Assembly (NCBI GenBank): GCA_022578965.1 | Contig: MU400529.1 | Span: 310,001 to 374,000, forward strand | Length of the DNA: 64,000 nt | DNA from: Xylaria sp. FL1777 | Lineage: Eukaryota; Ascomycota; Sordariomycetes; Xylariales; Xylariaceae | Direction: 5' to 3' | Shown: piece by piece, positions 35,865 through 47,097 of the stretch | Layout: every line of letters starts with the position of its first letter | Numbering within the stretch: the first letter of the stretch is position 1 | Notes under the pieces: model-generated | The model's input: only the letters and a program-made list of their open reading frames with translations | What the model was told of the DNA's origin: nothing | Database searches by the model: none | Translations under genes and position numbers: made by a program

Positions 35865-36452
35865 TACTACCTACGTCGGAATGAAGCGAGGCGAAGCGGT
35901 TAGCTAGCTAGCTACAGGGCGAAGACGGAGCTCAGTTGGGTACGATACGAAAGTGTTAAATGAATATCAACACCTCTAAACACGGATTAATCGGTATGGT
36001 TTTTTGACCTCGTCGCTGCTCAAAATGGTAGCCACGTATTCCCTCTCAGTATTTAAAGGGCTGGATTCAGAGAGAAATTACATTATAAATATAATCGTTA
36101 TTAAAAGGTGCTATCTTAGAATGCCTATGTTTCATCACGCGGTGGGGTATCGGGTATTTAATTATCAAGCTCCTCGCCTGGTCCCCCGTTCTGCTGTGTT
36201 TGTTTGTTTCGTAACTCAATCCCTCTTCCAACCGAAAATCAAATAGGAGAAGACCGAAGAGCGTGAGCCACCTTCATCTTGAGTCGTCATTATTCTTCTC
36301 CTTTACAGTAACTTAATCTTACGCAATGAGAGCAGGTTGCGCTCAGCTAGGTAAACAGTAGCGTTGGAAGAGAACTATCCGTAATTCGGTGTTCCCATGC
36401 CAGACCGAAAGCCGATTTTGGTTCAGGGCCAAATCAGGTTTTCGGTTAGTTA
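35865..36452. other. Convergent intergenic region
   Basis: About 590 bp between the END3 and AIF-like stop codons. Only one 80-codon frame (36004-36246), without features. A short GCTAGCTAGCTA run lies near 35901. Confidence 0.55.
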
Positions 36453-37938
36453 TTAAAATAAGGTGCCGTCGACCCATGCGGGTAATCTTTCAACACCAAG
36501 CGTTTTGCCCTTGATCAAGTATACCATTAGACTGAAGGCTTTGACGGGACCCATTCGGCCGGCGCCTCGAGAGCGACCCGTGGCGACCATGAGCACATCA
36601 ATAGGGATAGTCTTGACCGGCGTCTGGTTCTTGCCCCTGAGAACGGCATCAATATTTTTAGCGACACCGGCAGCCTGCTTATCGGTGAGTACGAAGCTGC
36701 CGCGTGGCTTCCAAACAACGTCGCCCGCAGCCCAGACATTCTCAGCGCCCCTCACACAATAGAACTCGTCGATGTCGACAAACTTCCTGTTTGTCAACAG
36801 CGCAGCCGGAAGGAACTCCGTGTTGGGCGTCAACCCCATTGTCGGCAGATACAAGTCTGTGATGATTTTTTCGTCATCCTCAAGCACGATCTCGGTTTTG
36901 CCGTCGGGCAACGTATTGGTGCTCACGACGCGCGCGTTCTTGCGGATCGCAACTTTGAGCTTCTTCAGTTCTGTTGCCACATTGCCAGCAATACTGTCAG
37001 AATTGAGAACACCCTCATCTGCAGCTAGCAGGAGAATCTCCTTCTTGGCAGTCGAGTCTTTCGGGTTGCCATATTCGAACGCTAGCTCTGCCGCTGCTTC
37101 GACGCCCGTGGCTCCTGCACCGGCTACTACAATATGCTTAGCAGCCTGAACTTTTTCCTGCGTTTCAGTGAGAAGTGCCGTAATCTCCTCGTGCGTGCCG
37201 TTGTTCTTCCAAGGAACATTCGTAGTGCCAGCAGTGCGTGAGCCCGTAGCCACCACCAGGTAGTCATAGTTTAGGATGTGCTCGCCACCATCCTTACCCA
37301 CGACTACCGTCACTGTCTTGTTGGCGGTGTTGACGGCCTCAGCAGTGCCGACGATGAACTCGAAGACATTTTCGGGATACTTGGCGAAGCCGGCTGCAAT
37401 GGGGCGCGTATATTGTTCCTCTTTCAAGACACCTGGGACGATGGCACGGACCGCGGCTAGATTCCAGTAGAAATGGCTGTTCTGCATCTGTGCGTCAGCA
37501 TTTATGTTCAAACCTCCCCACTATTATGCAAGGGAATGATGGACTGTTCGAGGCGCCCAAGTACCGGCGTTGCACGCGGATGGCAAATGCCGTGAGACAA
37601 TCGTGTGGTCATTTAGGATTGGAAATCAGATCAAACTCGGGACTGTTTCAATCGATATGCCAAGCATGGCTTTCATTTCTCTCGTTTTGCCTTACCTTCG
37701 AGACGAGAACGACTTTTAAGTCCTTCACATGAGGCAGGGTGTATTTGAGGAGTCGATGAGCAATCTGAACGCCAGCGTATGCGCCACCGAGAACCACGAC
37801 CGCTATAAGAATTCCGAGTTAGAAATTGACACTTGTAGTCCCCTTCTGGGAGGCTTCGGGCACGTGTAGGGTCCAAAAAGTTTTGCTACGATAGGAAATG
37901 AAAACTTAGGGACACGTACTTTTCGTACTCTTCGTCAT
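36453..37938 (-). CDS. AIF/AMID-like FAD-dependent pyridine-nucleotide oxidoreductase
   Basis: Exons 37938-37920 (only 19 nt), 37802-37696 and 37487-36453 give 386 residues. The FAD-binding Rossmann motif VVVLGGAYAG is near residues 8-18. The NAD(P)H-binding motif HIVVAGAGATGVEAA is central. A late AENVWAAGDV motif is the usual second FAD contact. The family oxidises NAD(P)H, and includes AIFM2/AMID-type proteins linked to oxidative stress and cell death, and fungal NADH dehydrogenase-like enzymes. There is no clear mitochondrial presequence or membrane helix, so it is probably cytosolic. The tiny first exon encodes only MTKSTK, so the start depends on the intron model. Confidence 0.9.
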
Positions 37939-39938
37939 TATGTTTCCGTTACTGAGTTTTTTGCTCGTAAGAGAAGGGCGAGGTAGTGAGGATGAAATGT
38001 TGGCGAAGTCCGGCGGGTGTGAGTGTGACAGGGAAATCAAAGTCAACAACACACAGGCGAGAGGTGCAGTGTTGTTGGAATAACGATGGGCGATGTCGGA
38101 TTGCAGTGCACTGTGAAGGGAAGTAGAAAAGAAGAAGAAAGAGTAAGAAAGCAGAGAAGTCAAGAAGGTGGGAAGATCACAGGGAAAAGAAGGAAGGACC
38201 GGCCAGGCCTTTCAAGTCTTGGATGGTCTGAAAATTGTCCGGTGGCTGTTGGGCCCGAGCTGTGAGCTGCCGTCAGTTCATTTTACATTGGAAGTTACAC
38301 GAACCGGAGCCCCACCACAGGTCTAAACCCAAGACCTGACAGGAGCGTGTGTGTGTGCGTGTGTGTGTGTCTGCATACAAAAAAGTACAAGTTATATTAC
38401 AGGACAATACTTACTTACTGCATGAAGAGAATTGGCTGTCAAGGTGTGTTTCCGGAGTGTGGTGCGCGTCTCACTGCTCAGAAAAGTTGGTAATACGAGC
38501 TGGGTACTTACTTATAGACGGGATCGAGCAATGGTCCGCCGCCCGGAGGCCGCTATATCAGCCTCCAGTGTGTCACCATGCAATGAATGCACATAGGTAG
38601 TAGGTAGTATGTGCCTATGAAATGAATGAGATTCAATCCTCATTAGGTATCTATGGTTACAGTCAATGAATGCATGGGCGACACGATGCGTGGAGTCTGT
38701 TGCTTATGACACCTGTCGTAGGCAAAGATGAGTGTTGCAACTACCTAAGAATGGCTATACTTGTTTATCTAGGTAAACTTTCAAACACTGTAATTTGGTT
38801 CGGGGATATCAGCAACGCGAGAACCATGGGACAAGATAATAAAACCACTAAGGCGGCAGAAAGGAAAAAGTAGGCATCGCCTAACGGTCAAGCTGAGCAT
38901 ATGCGTAACGTACGCGTTCTTCGGTCCCGACAGCTCAGATCCTCATCACCCTATCACCCTAACCTAAGTACCCCAGTATACGTACGCAGTAGGTAGACTA
39001 TATATAGCCCTGGCTCACCTTGGTCAGTAGGACGTGAAACGAATGTGCCTCGTAACTTAAATCGGCACAGCGAGGTCTTCGTTGGTCTCAAGTTGCACCG
39101 ATTCTCTGCTGAGAGAGGACTTGAATCGCCCGAGACCAGTTTTATTCCTTCTCCCGGGAAATACAGATGACGAGAAACGGTCCCAGCCATAACGGAGTCA
39201 TTAAAATTATGCGGTAGGACAAGATGGTAAGAAATAAGTACATATGTAGTAAACGCTTTTCCAAAAGCCATGTCGGCGGCATGAGGGATGGACTTCGTGA
39301 CATACGCGTCAGTAAGACATGTGAACGAAGGGCTGATCTATGAGGCGCCGAGAAATACCTACCGGACCACCTACCTTGTCGTAGCCACTATGAAATGTAC
39401 CTCGGGTACCTACCACCTTAGGCTGGACATATGGAAACCAACCATCTATGAATAACGAGGCTGGCATACCACGCATAGAGCTGTGTGTAAATTACTGAGG
39501 TGGACGATCGGGACAATGCAAACAAAGCAGGAGGCTAAAAATATGGAGCTGGCCAAAACGGTACCTTGGGACTAGGCCAAATCCCTACTAGCGGGGAATC
39601 TCTAGTGACAAATTGAGCCAATGAATGAAGGGCAAGCACAAGTACTTCTTTCCTAATTAATCGAGGGGGGACCGACAGAAAACCCCCCGCAGATTTCCTT
39701 GCCGATGCCGATGAAAAGAAGATCGATGGGTATGACGATGGTCTTGGAGACAACCCCGCCAAACACATGTCCACATCTAGGTACCTAGGTGACAATCATT
39801 ACTTACCTACCAACCCATCTGGACTCGGGTTTCCCCTCTCTTTACTCTACTTTATTTTGTTCCCAAATCTCACAATCAACAATCGGTCGTTGAAATACAA
39901 TCCCTCACCCAATAGATCCATACACCCCACCCGTCACA
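37939..39938. other. Long intergenic region with TACCTAGG motifs
   Basis: 2 kb without a supportable gene. It includes a GT microsatellite and several partial palindromes, e.g. TACCTAGGT near 39782, and ACCTACC near 39356. The right end is the ACB1 promoter. Confidence 0.55.
38347..38370. repeat. GT dinucleotide microsatellite
   Basis: Twelve GT/GC steps with one interruption (a GC), flanked by unique sequence. Confidence 0.9.
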
Positions 39939-40575
39939 ATGCCGAGGGAGCTTTCAGCCAAGGAGAAGGCAGCTTTTGCGGCGAACCCAGCCTTCGAGAA
40001 AGCGGCCGAACGCGAGTCAAAGCAACTTCTGAAGAAACCTGAAAACACTGAACTGCTTGACCTATATGGTTCGTCAGCGCCTCGCACCCTCCTCAACCTC
40101 TCTCTTCAGCAACTTTCGTGGCAAGGACCACACTGCTATCGCAGCGTTTCGATGCGATTGCGGGTTACGCTGTCTGATAGACTATTTACTAACTATATCT
40201 GTTCCCCGCCCTATAGGCCTCTACAAAGTCGGCTGCGGCGAAGATATCAAAGATGCTGCGACACCCGGCATGTTCGACCTCAAGGTTCGTGTTGTCTCGG
40301 TCTCGATATCTACCTACGCTACACAATCTTGTCCCGATCAATCTGTCTCGATACCTGTGCTTTGGCTTCCAACTTAGGAAACGATGATATGGCAATGTTG
40401 AGCTAATGACATTTCACTGAAATAGGGCAAAGCTAAGCTGAAGGCCTGGCAAGAATTCGTAGACCAGGGCTTGACTGCCGAGCAAGCCCAGGAGCGCTAC
40501 ATCGCCCTGGTCGAGGAGCTGAAGAAGAAGCACGGCTTCGACCCGGCAAAGGAGCCCGAAGTCGTCGGCAGCTAG
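39939..40575 (+). CDS. ACB1: Acyl-CoA-binding protein
   Basis: Binds C12-C22 acyl-CoA esters in the cytosol and delivers them to lipid-metabolising enzymes. Exons 39939-40068, 40217-40284 and 40426-40575 give 115 residues. The four-helix ACB fold is recognisable from LLKKPENTELLDLYGLYKV, the GMFDLKGKAKLKAWQEF segment that holds the acyl-CoA phosphate contacts, and LTAEQAQERYIALVEELKKK. Two introns of about 145 bp interrupt the small gene, and the second one directly follows DLK. The C-terminal dozen residues extend beyond the fold. Nothing is truncated. Confidence 0.96.
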
Positions 40576-41024
40576 TTGTTGTTCTTGTCGCTTCTTTTTC
40601 TCATCCTCGCAGCCCTGCTGCTACTCTATGTCATCATCCATGTCTCGCCTAATCCCTCGGGCCGAATACCTCCTCATAATGGTTCAACAACAAAACGACG
40701 CCTAACTAGCACTCTGCCTTTCATTTTTGTTTTCCCCTAAATGACTGGCCAGGTTCTTTTTCGACTCGATACACACTGGATCAAAAAGTCTGTATACCGA
40801 AGACTTCGAAATTAGGGATACACTAAGATAGATCGGTATCTGCTAAGCTGCAGCATAGTTCGTAGCATGTTCTAAATTGCAAAGATTTGGTTATGCCATG
40901 CCTAAATCCTGTTTCGGGGACCCCATGACGGCCAAAGTGCGTTGATATGCAGGCATACCCTGTTAAATATGTAGATGATTACGTTGGTGTTAGATGGTTG
41001 CTGAAACCTAGATGTTGGCTCTCA
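40576..41024. other. Convergent intergenic region
   Basis: About 450 bp between the ACB1 and TDP1 stops; nothing seen beyond A+T-rich 3' UTR-like sequence. Confidence 0.6.
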
Positions 41025-42859
41025 CTAACCCGGCCACACCCGTCCCATCCAGTCCGGTTCCGTATAGCTCTTCGTCGCAACCCACGGCACTTCCGGCTCC
41101 CCGTACCTTTGCAGTGGTAAATTATACGGGATCCTGAGACCAACTACAGGTGAGTTCTCATCACCACCGTCTTCCTCTCTATTGGGTTCGTCTGTCTTGA
41201 ATGTCCCCACCATTGTGGCCGTCGCGTCCCCCGTTAAGAGCTCCGGCCAAACCAGGACGCCGATCTCAAAAGACGTCATGCGCACCTGCCCGGTTTTGTT
41301 GATCGCCTCGCCCCACGCCCACTTCGAAATGTTGGCCGACGTGAGCAAGGCCCAGTCGATTGACTTTTTGCCGTACCGGATATACGTCTTGATATGTGGC
41401 GCCGCTCGCTTGCGGCCCGAGTCTCCGTGGCATGAGACGCCACCTCTCGACGAAGATGCAGATACTGGCATACCTTTGGGGCTATCGTTCGCCCAATGGT
41501 GTAATAGTGGCCGCAGATACTGGAGTTGCTTGATGTGTTTCGCTGATTGAATCTGTGTGCGGATCGAATCGCCGGATGCGTAGCCGTCTAGCGACTGGCG
41601 GATTTCGTCCGCCGTCGGGAAGACGAGTTTGAAACTCGGCTTTGTGAATTGAGGTGATTCTTGGAGTAAAGGTCGTGATGCCGAGAGCGATTCAAACAGT
41701 GTATTTCGTAGCCATGTGTCGTCCCCCCCGAGTGTTGCGATGGAGGATATCTGCACGGCGACTTCTGACGACCCTGCCTGTGATGGGACGCTTTTCAGGG
41801 TCTCCTTCAGCCCTTGCCACCCCCAGCGCGTCACTTCTGGTTCCTGGTCGACGTCGTGTTTACCGGGTACGCTGGCTACCAGAGCACCACGGACGGCAGA
41901 GAAGTCGTATTTCGCGAGGTCCTCGACCAAGGATCCGCAAACATCCCGTCGTGTATTGTACGCTCGTAGGTAGCTTAGTAGGTCGAACTTGAAGCGTGAG
42001 CCGCTGCCTACAGTTCCATGTGTGCCTGCAGCTGGGTGAGGTGATTGGAGTTTTGGAAGCAATGGCGATATCCAGACCCCATTGGTCATATTGGTCCAAT
42101 CTTTTGCAATCATATTTGCCGTGTGAATTATGACCTGCGCAGTGTCGTCGTGTCTGAGCAGCACGAGCATTTTAGAGTGGTGAATGGCATATTTCCGGGT
42201 AATGAAAATAGTGTGAAGAGTGACATTTTTATGATGTCTTGCTTGCTCCTATTAATATCATTAGCAGAGCTGAATGATTTGCTTTCCTAAACGCATCATA
42301 AAAGAATCCATATGATGACCATCAGTAGGGCCGGAGTTTCAAACATGAGGCTCACAACTATATTCTCGCCCTCATATGTCTAGTAGCCAACACTATCGAT
42401 TCAGATATGGCTCGAAGCAGAGTGTGAGTTAGGGGGAAATGCAGAAATTTAAGCCAATAACTAAGTACCTACTTGCAACATCTGCCTTTTTGAATCCTCT
42501 TTTTTCCAGAACCCATGGACGACATGGACTTTAGTTAGGGCTCGTGTGTCCTCGTCAAGATGCTCCATCAAGAAGTCAAGATCATGCAAATAATTAAAAT
42601 CCCATAGCTCAGCAATGAGAGGGTCGCCAACTAGGTCGTTCAGTGATACTGCGCCAACATTGTAGGCATCAGAGAGATCCCTAATTGACGTGAGTCGAAA
42701 TGGAGATGCAACATAGGTTCGTTCTCTCTTCTTTTTCTTTCTCGGCGGGCTAATGGGATGAAAAAGAGAAGACGGGATGGCACGCTCAGAGTCTCCAGCA
42801 CCGCTCGCGTTACTGTCATCGTTGCTTAGGCGTTGACGCTTCACCGGGGGTTCGGCCAT
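41025..42859 (-). CDS. TDP1: Tyrosyl-DNA phosphodiesterase 1
   Basis: Tdp1 removes stalled topoisomerase I peptides from DNA 3' ends. Exons 42859-42473 and 42248-41025 (224-bp intron) give 536 residues. The first HKN active-site motif is restored by the splice: YAIHHSKML with His153 and Lys155. The second is HIKTYIRY (His414, Lys416) followed by LLTSANISKWAWGE, with the Asn of the motif at 435. The N-terminus is disordered and has a nuclear-signal-like cluster (PPRKKKKRERT). The frame also opens upstream at 42994, but MAEPPVKRQRL at 42859 is the better start. The loop before the first motif reads YAIHHS where related fungi usually have FGTHHS. Confidence 0.95.
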
Positions 42860-43915
42860 GTTTCTGAGATTACTTAGCCACCTTGCTAACTGCCTATGTT
42901 TAGGTATTATGCTGGGCCAATGGTAGAGGAAATGTGCCATTGGATTGTTGCTATTGAAGCTTGAATTCTTGGGTGTACCTAGGTAGGTAATCAACTAAAA
43001 TAAGACATGGAAGAATTCGACTTTCCGAGTACCTAGGTATTATGTGTTCACGACCTTGTACTGTGTGTTGTTGGTAAGATGGTCGGAGAGTAAGTGGTTG
43101 CAGTGCTAATGTTGTGCGCTTCAACACACTGGTCATCAGGTGGAATGTATTACAGTCGATAAGGAACTTCACAACTCCAAGAACACTATACCCGTATGTT
43201 GAAAAGGGCTTTTTTTTTTTTAATAAGAACATTAGGTACCTAGCTTGTGCCAAGCCGAAAGTTACCTAAAGGTACGTAGGTACCTACCTACGTTAACCAT
43301 TCTTTATTAGGCTAGCCTAATTCTCTCCTAAATTACTGGGTCTACGCAGTACATAGGTCGGTACCTACCGTGTTACCGTACAGCGTGCAGCCCTTCCTGT
43401 ACCAGTGTACGGGAAAAAGACAAGAAAGGTAAATCCTGTTTCATCAAATCAGGCCCTTGTATCTTCGCCCCAACTTTCCAGGGCTGGACGCTTCTCTCTC
43501 CTACTCCTTTATCTTGACACAAGAGCTACAACAACAGTATAGCCTGCGACACGACTACTTTTCTTTCGCGCTGCCTTTGACCTCGATCTGCTGGTTACTT
43601 ACTCACATTTTTGTTTTCGCAGACTTGCGCGTCTGCTTGTTCCCTCTTCTTCTATCTATCCATATCTACCTTGCTACCTCGTATTAGAAATCTAATCTCG
43701 ATGTGCAATCCCTGATAACGCGATCCCTCCTCGAGCCCCTGGTCTGCCATCACGTCTCACCCATCGCTACTCACGTATTTGTCTCTTGTGTTGCCCTTGA
43801 AGCCTGTCAGCGTCCACGGCTCGCATGTGTTGTTAGACTAGATCGGCCTCTGCCGTGCTCTTTGCAACCATAAGACAGACCATCCGACATATCCTCCGCT
43901 CGACACACCACAGCC
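42860..43915. other. Divergent intergenic region, cluster of TACCTAGGTA palindromes
   Basis: About 1 kb between divergent TDP1 and the PDI-family gene. Two exact TACCTAGGTA copies (42976-42985 and 43030-43039) and a longer near-palindrome at about 43274-43293 (ACGTAGGTACCTACCTACGT) lie here. Pyrimidine-rich sequence precedes the PDI-family start. Confidence 0.7.
42976..43039. repeat. Two copies of palindrome TACCTAGGTA
   Basis: Exact copies at 42976-42985 and 43030-43039, 54 bp apart. Another exact copy is at 29409-29418, and many partial copies occur in other intergenic regions but not in the exons I examined. Confidence 0.85.
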
Positions 43916-46133
43916 ATGAGGCTCACATCGCTTGCGCTGTTCTTCAGCGCAGTGACATCGGGCATTGCGCAGGCCATCGGCGCCGACACCACAAATGACC
44001 CCGAAAGGGAAAACACCTATTTCAATGGCAAAAGGGTGCCTCCGCTCCTTCAAATTACCGCCGACAATTTCGAAAAGGAAGTGCAGGCGTCCAAGTTCTT
44101 GGTGCTGAAATATTTCAAGTACGTATCCTCCTATCTTCCAAGTTGCCAGATATCTGCTTATAAGCAACGGAACACGCTGCTGACATTTCCGATTCCTCAG
44201 CCCCTGGTGTCCTCATTGTCAACTATTCGAACCCATATACCAGACCTTATACGAATTCTACTACACATCAAGTGTACCAGATCCTGACTTGCCCACCTCG
44301 ACCATCCCCTTTGAAAAAGCCTACAATATTCGATTTGCTACTCTTGACTGTACCGCGAACGGAGATCTCTGCACTAAACACAATATCGATGCATATCCCC
44401 GCACGGTTCTGTACAAAAATGGTGAACGTCTCGATTACGTAGGCGGTGCGAAGCCAATGAAAGTGGTTTCCGCTATGATTGAGAAGGCGCTCGAAGAGGA
44501 AAACCCCGGGACAAGACCCAAGGAACTCCTTCTGCCGGAGCCCGAATCAACAGGATTACCTGATCCCTCAAAAGAAAAGACTGCAGCAGAGGAGGGCGCG
44601 TATGACGCTGCTCACAAGACAATCGCGGACGACAAACATGATATCGCCGAGAAGACAAAACCTGCCAAGCCGACTGTTACCCCGAACAAGGAAGGAACTT
44701 CAGTGGATCTCACCGCCGAAAGTTTCCAGGATCTTGTGACCATGACACAAGAGCCGTGGTTCATCAAGTTTTATGCCCCATGGTGCCATCATTGCCAAGC
44801 AATGGCTCCTAACTGGCAACAAATGGCTAAAGAGATGAAGGGCAAGCTGAACGTAGGTGAGGTTAATTGCGATATTGAAAGCCGACTTTGCAAAGATGTC
44901 CGTCTCAAGGGCTATCCGACAATCCTCTTCTTCAAAGGCGGCGAACGGGTCGAGTATGATGGTTTGCGAGGCCTCGGTGACCTTCTTCACTACGCGGAGA
45001 AGGCTCTCGATATCTGCGAGGGAATCAAGGACGTTGATGCGACATCTCTCGCGGAGCTGGAGAAGAAGGAAGACGTTATCTTCGTCTACTTTTACGACCA
45101 TGCCACTGCGCCTGAAGATTTCCAAGCCCTGGATAGATTACCTCTCAGTTTGATCGGCCGTGCCAAACTTGTCAAGACAGACGATCCAGAACTATACGAC
45201 CGATTCAAGATAACCACTTGGCCAAGACTTCTTGTGTCTCGGGACGGTCGGCCTACGTACTATACGCCCTTAACTCCAAGGGAGATGCGTGACACTCACA
45301 TGGTCCTATCGTGGATGAAGTCCGTCTGGCTACCCATTGTACCAGAGCTCACGGCTTCAAACGCTCGGGAAATAATGGACGGAAAGATGGTAGTGCTTGG
45401 CATACTAAATCGGGAAAACAAGGACTCGTTCACTGGAGCTCTGCACGAGATGAAAGAGGCTGCCAATGACTGGATGGATAAGCAAATTCAAGCTTTTCAA
45501 CTGGAGAGACAAAATCTCCGTGATGCTAAGCAGCTGCGCTTGGAGGAAGCTGAAGATCGAGGCGATCAACGAGGCGTCAGGGCAGCCAAAAACATACGCA
45601 TCAATATGGACTGGTCTGATCGCAAAGAGGTTGCTTTTGCCTGGGTTGATGGCACATTCTGGCAGAGATGGATTCGAACTACCTACGGAATCGACACTAA
45701 GGATGGCGATCGGGTAATTATTAATGACGAGGACGTAAGTTATTACGAGTGGAACTCGAGATGATAACCAGATGCTGACTTTGGAGTATAGAACCGAAGA
45801 TATTGGGACCAAACTGTCAACGGATACAACATCGTCCCATCGCGTGTCTCTATTCTTGAGACTCTCTCAAAAGTCACTTCTAACCCCCCTATCATTAAAC
45901 CAAAACTTACAATTTCGAGCATTGAGAAGGTCTTCTTCGACATCAAGATGAACTTCGTTGAACATCCCTACCTCACTCTTGGCTGTATTGCGGGTATCGC
46001 TTTTGGTGTTATTTCTTGGTATAGGGGTAGCCAGCGAAGGAACCGTTTACCCTTCGGGTTAGAAGAAAGCCTCCCAATCAGGGAGCTGAAGGACGGCCTC
46101 CTTGGTAACACCGCTAACGGTAAGAACGACTGA
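43916..46133 (+). CDS. ER membrane-anchored protein disulfide isomerase family protein, two thioredoxin domains
   Basis: Exons 43916-44118, 44201-45734 and 45792-46133 give 692 residues. A signal peptide (residues 1-20) is followed by a thioredoxin domain with active site PWCPHC, recovered only by splicing, then a charged linker and a second thioredoxin domain with APWCHHC. A third, CxxC-less thioredoxin-like region follows (DVIFVYFYDHA and ITTWPRLLV). A helical charged segment comes next, and a transmembrane helix near the C-terminus (YLTLGCIAGIAFGVISWY) has a short basic cytosolic tail. The layout suggests an ER membrane oxidoreductase comparable to yeast Eps1 or animal TMX3, which helps fold or dispose of membrane proteins. 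The exact orthologue is uncertain. Confidence 0.9.
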
Positions 46134-47097
46134 GCGCATTGTCCACTTGAAGGATAGAATTGAAAAATCAACTACGATGGCGCCGTAGAGATTATGGCTC
46201 CAAGGTGCATCATAGAAGCGGGAGTTCTGTATATTACCCTTTTTGTCACGTTACGCCGCTTATGTCCCACACCCCGGATACGGTGGTCGGTGGCTGTGGG
46301 ATGGCATTCATTCGGGTATTGGTTATGAACTGGGATATAACGGCTCTAATTATGGGGATGCCGGGGGAGTTGATGCTGCCGTTGACGACAGAGTCAAACA
46401 TGGTCTAACAGACATCGAAAGACCAACTACAGGCCGAGACTTGATGTCGTCAGACTGCTACGAGCTTTTCTTGTACATGAAATGTGGCATAGCGACCGTG
46501 GCATTGGGGGTATCATAGTAATATATTCTCTTGATAATCTCTCTACGCATCTCGTCACGACGCTACCCAACTAGATGATGTGATACAAGTCGTGAGTCAT
46601 CGCCAGCCCTGATTTATAGCCGACACTCTATGATCATTGCTACAATGACCGATTTATTACTTAACCGTACCCGCCTCCACAGGCGCTGCTGCAATAGTCG
46701 TAAGATATTTCCATTTGTTCCACCCAGATGTGGAGGCATGGGACGGCTCAGAAGTTTGGTGATGAGTACTACGGTATTATAGATCGAACTTTACGTGCTT
46801 TCACCAATGCTAGACTGGTCAGTGAAGTACTATGGGCACTGTCACTACAACTCCTCTTAACATCTATCGTGTGAATACAACTACGTCGGTAAGCGAGTAT
46901 AGGGGCATCACGACAGAGGTACGAATAATTGAGTTGGAAAGCTACGGCTTGAAGATGTGCGCCGGCGAGGGCCAACTAGCTAACCTAGACCTGGAGACCC
47001 AAGACGTGTTTTTTCCCTGTCATATCATATCCTATTTTATCCTATTTCATCTACTAAGTACTGTCCGTGGTACTGCACAGGGTAAGTTGTTGGGAGA
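46134..47097. other. Convergent intergenic region
   Basis: About 960 bp between the PDI-family and phospholipase D stops. Frames at 46160-46518 and 46832-47275 are incoherent; the second overlaps the phospholipase D exon antisense. Confidence 0.55.
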
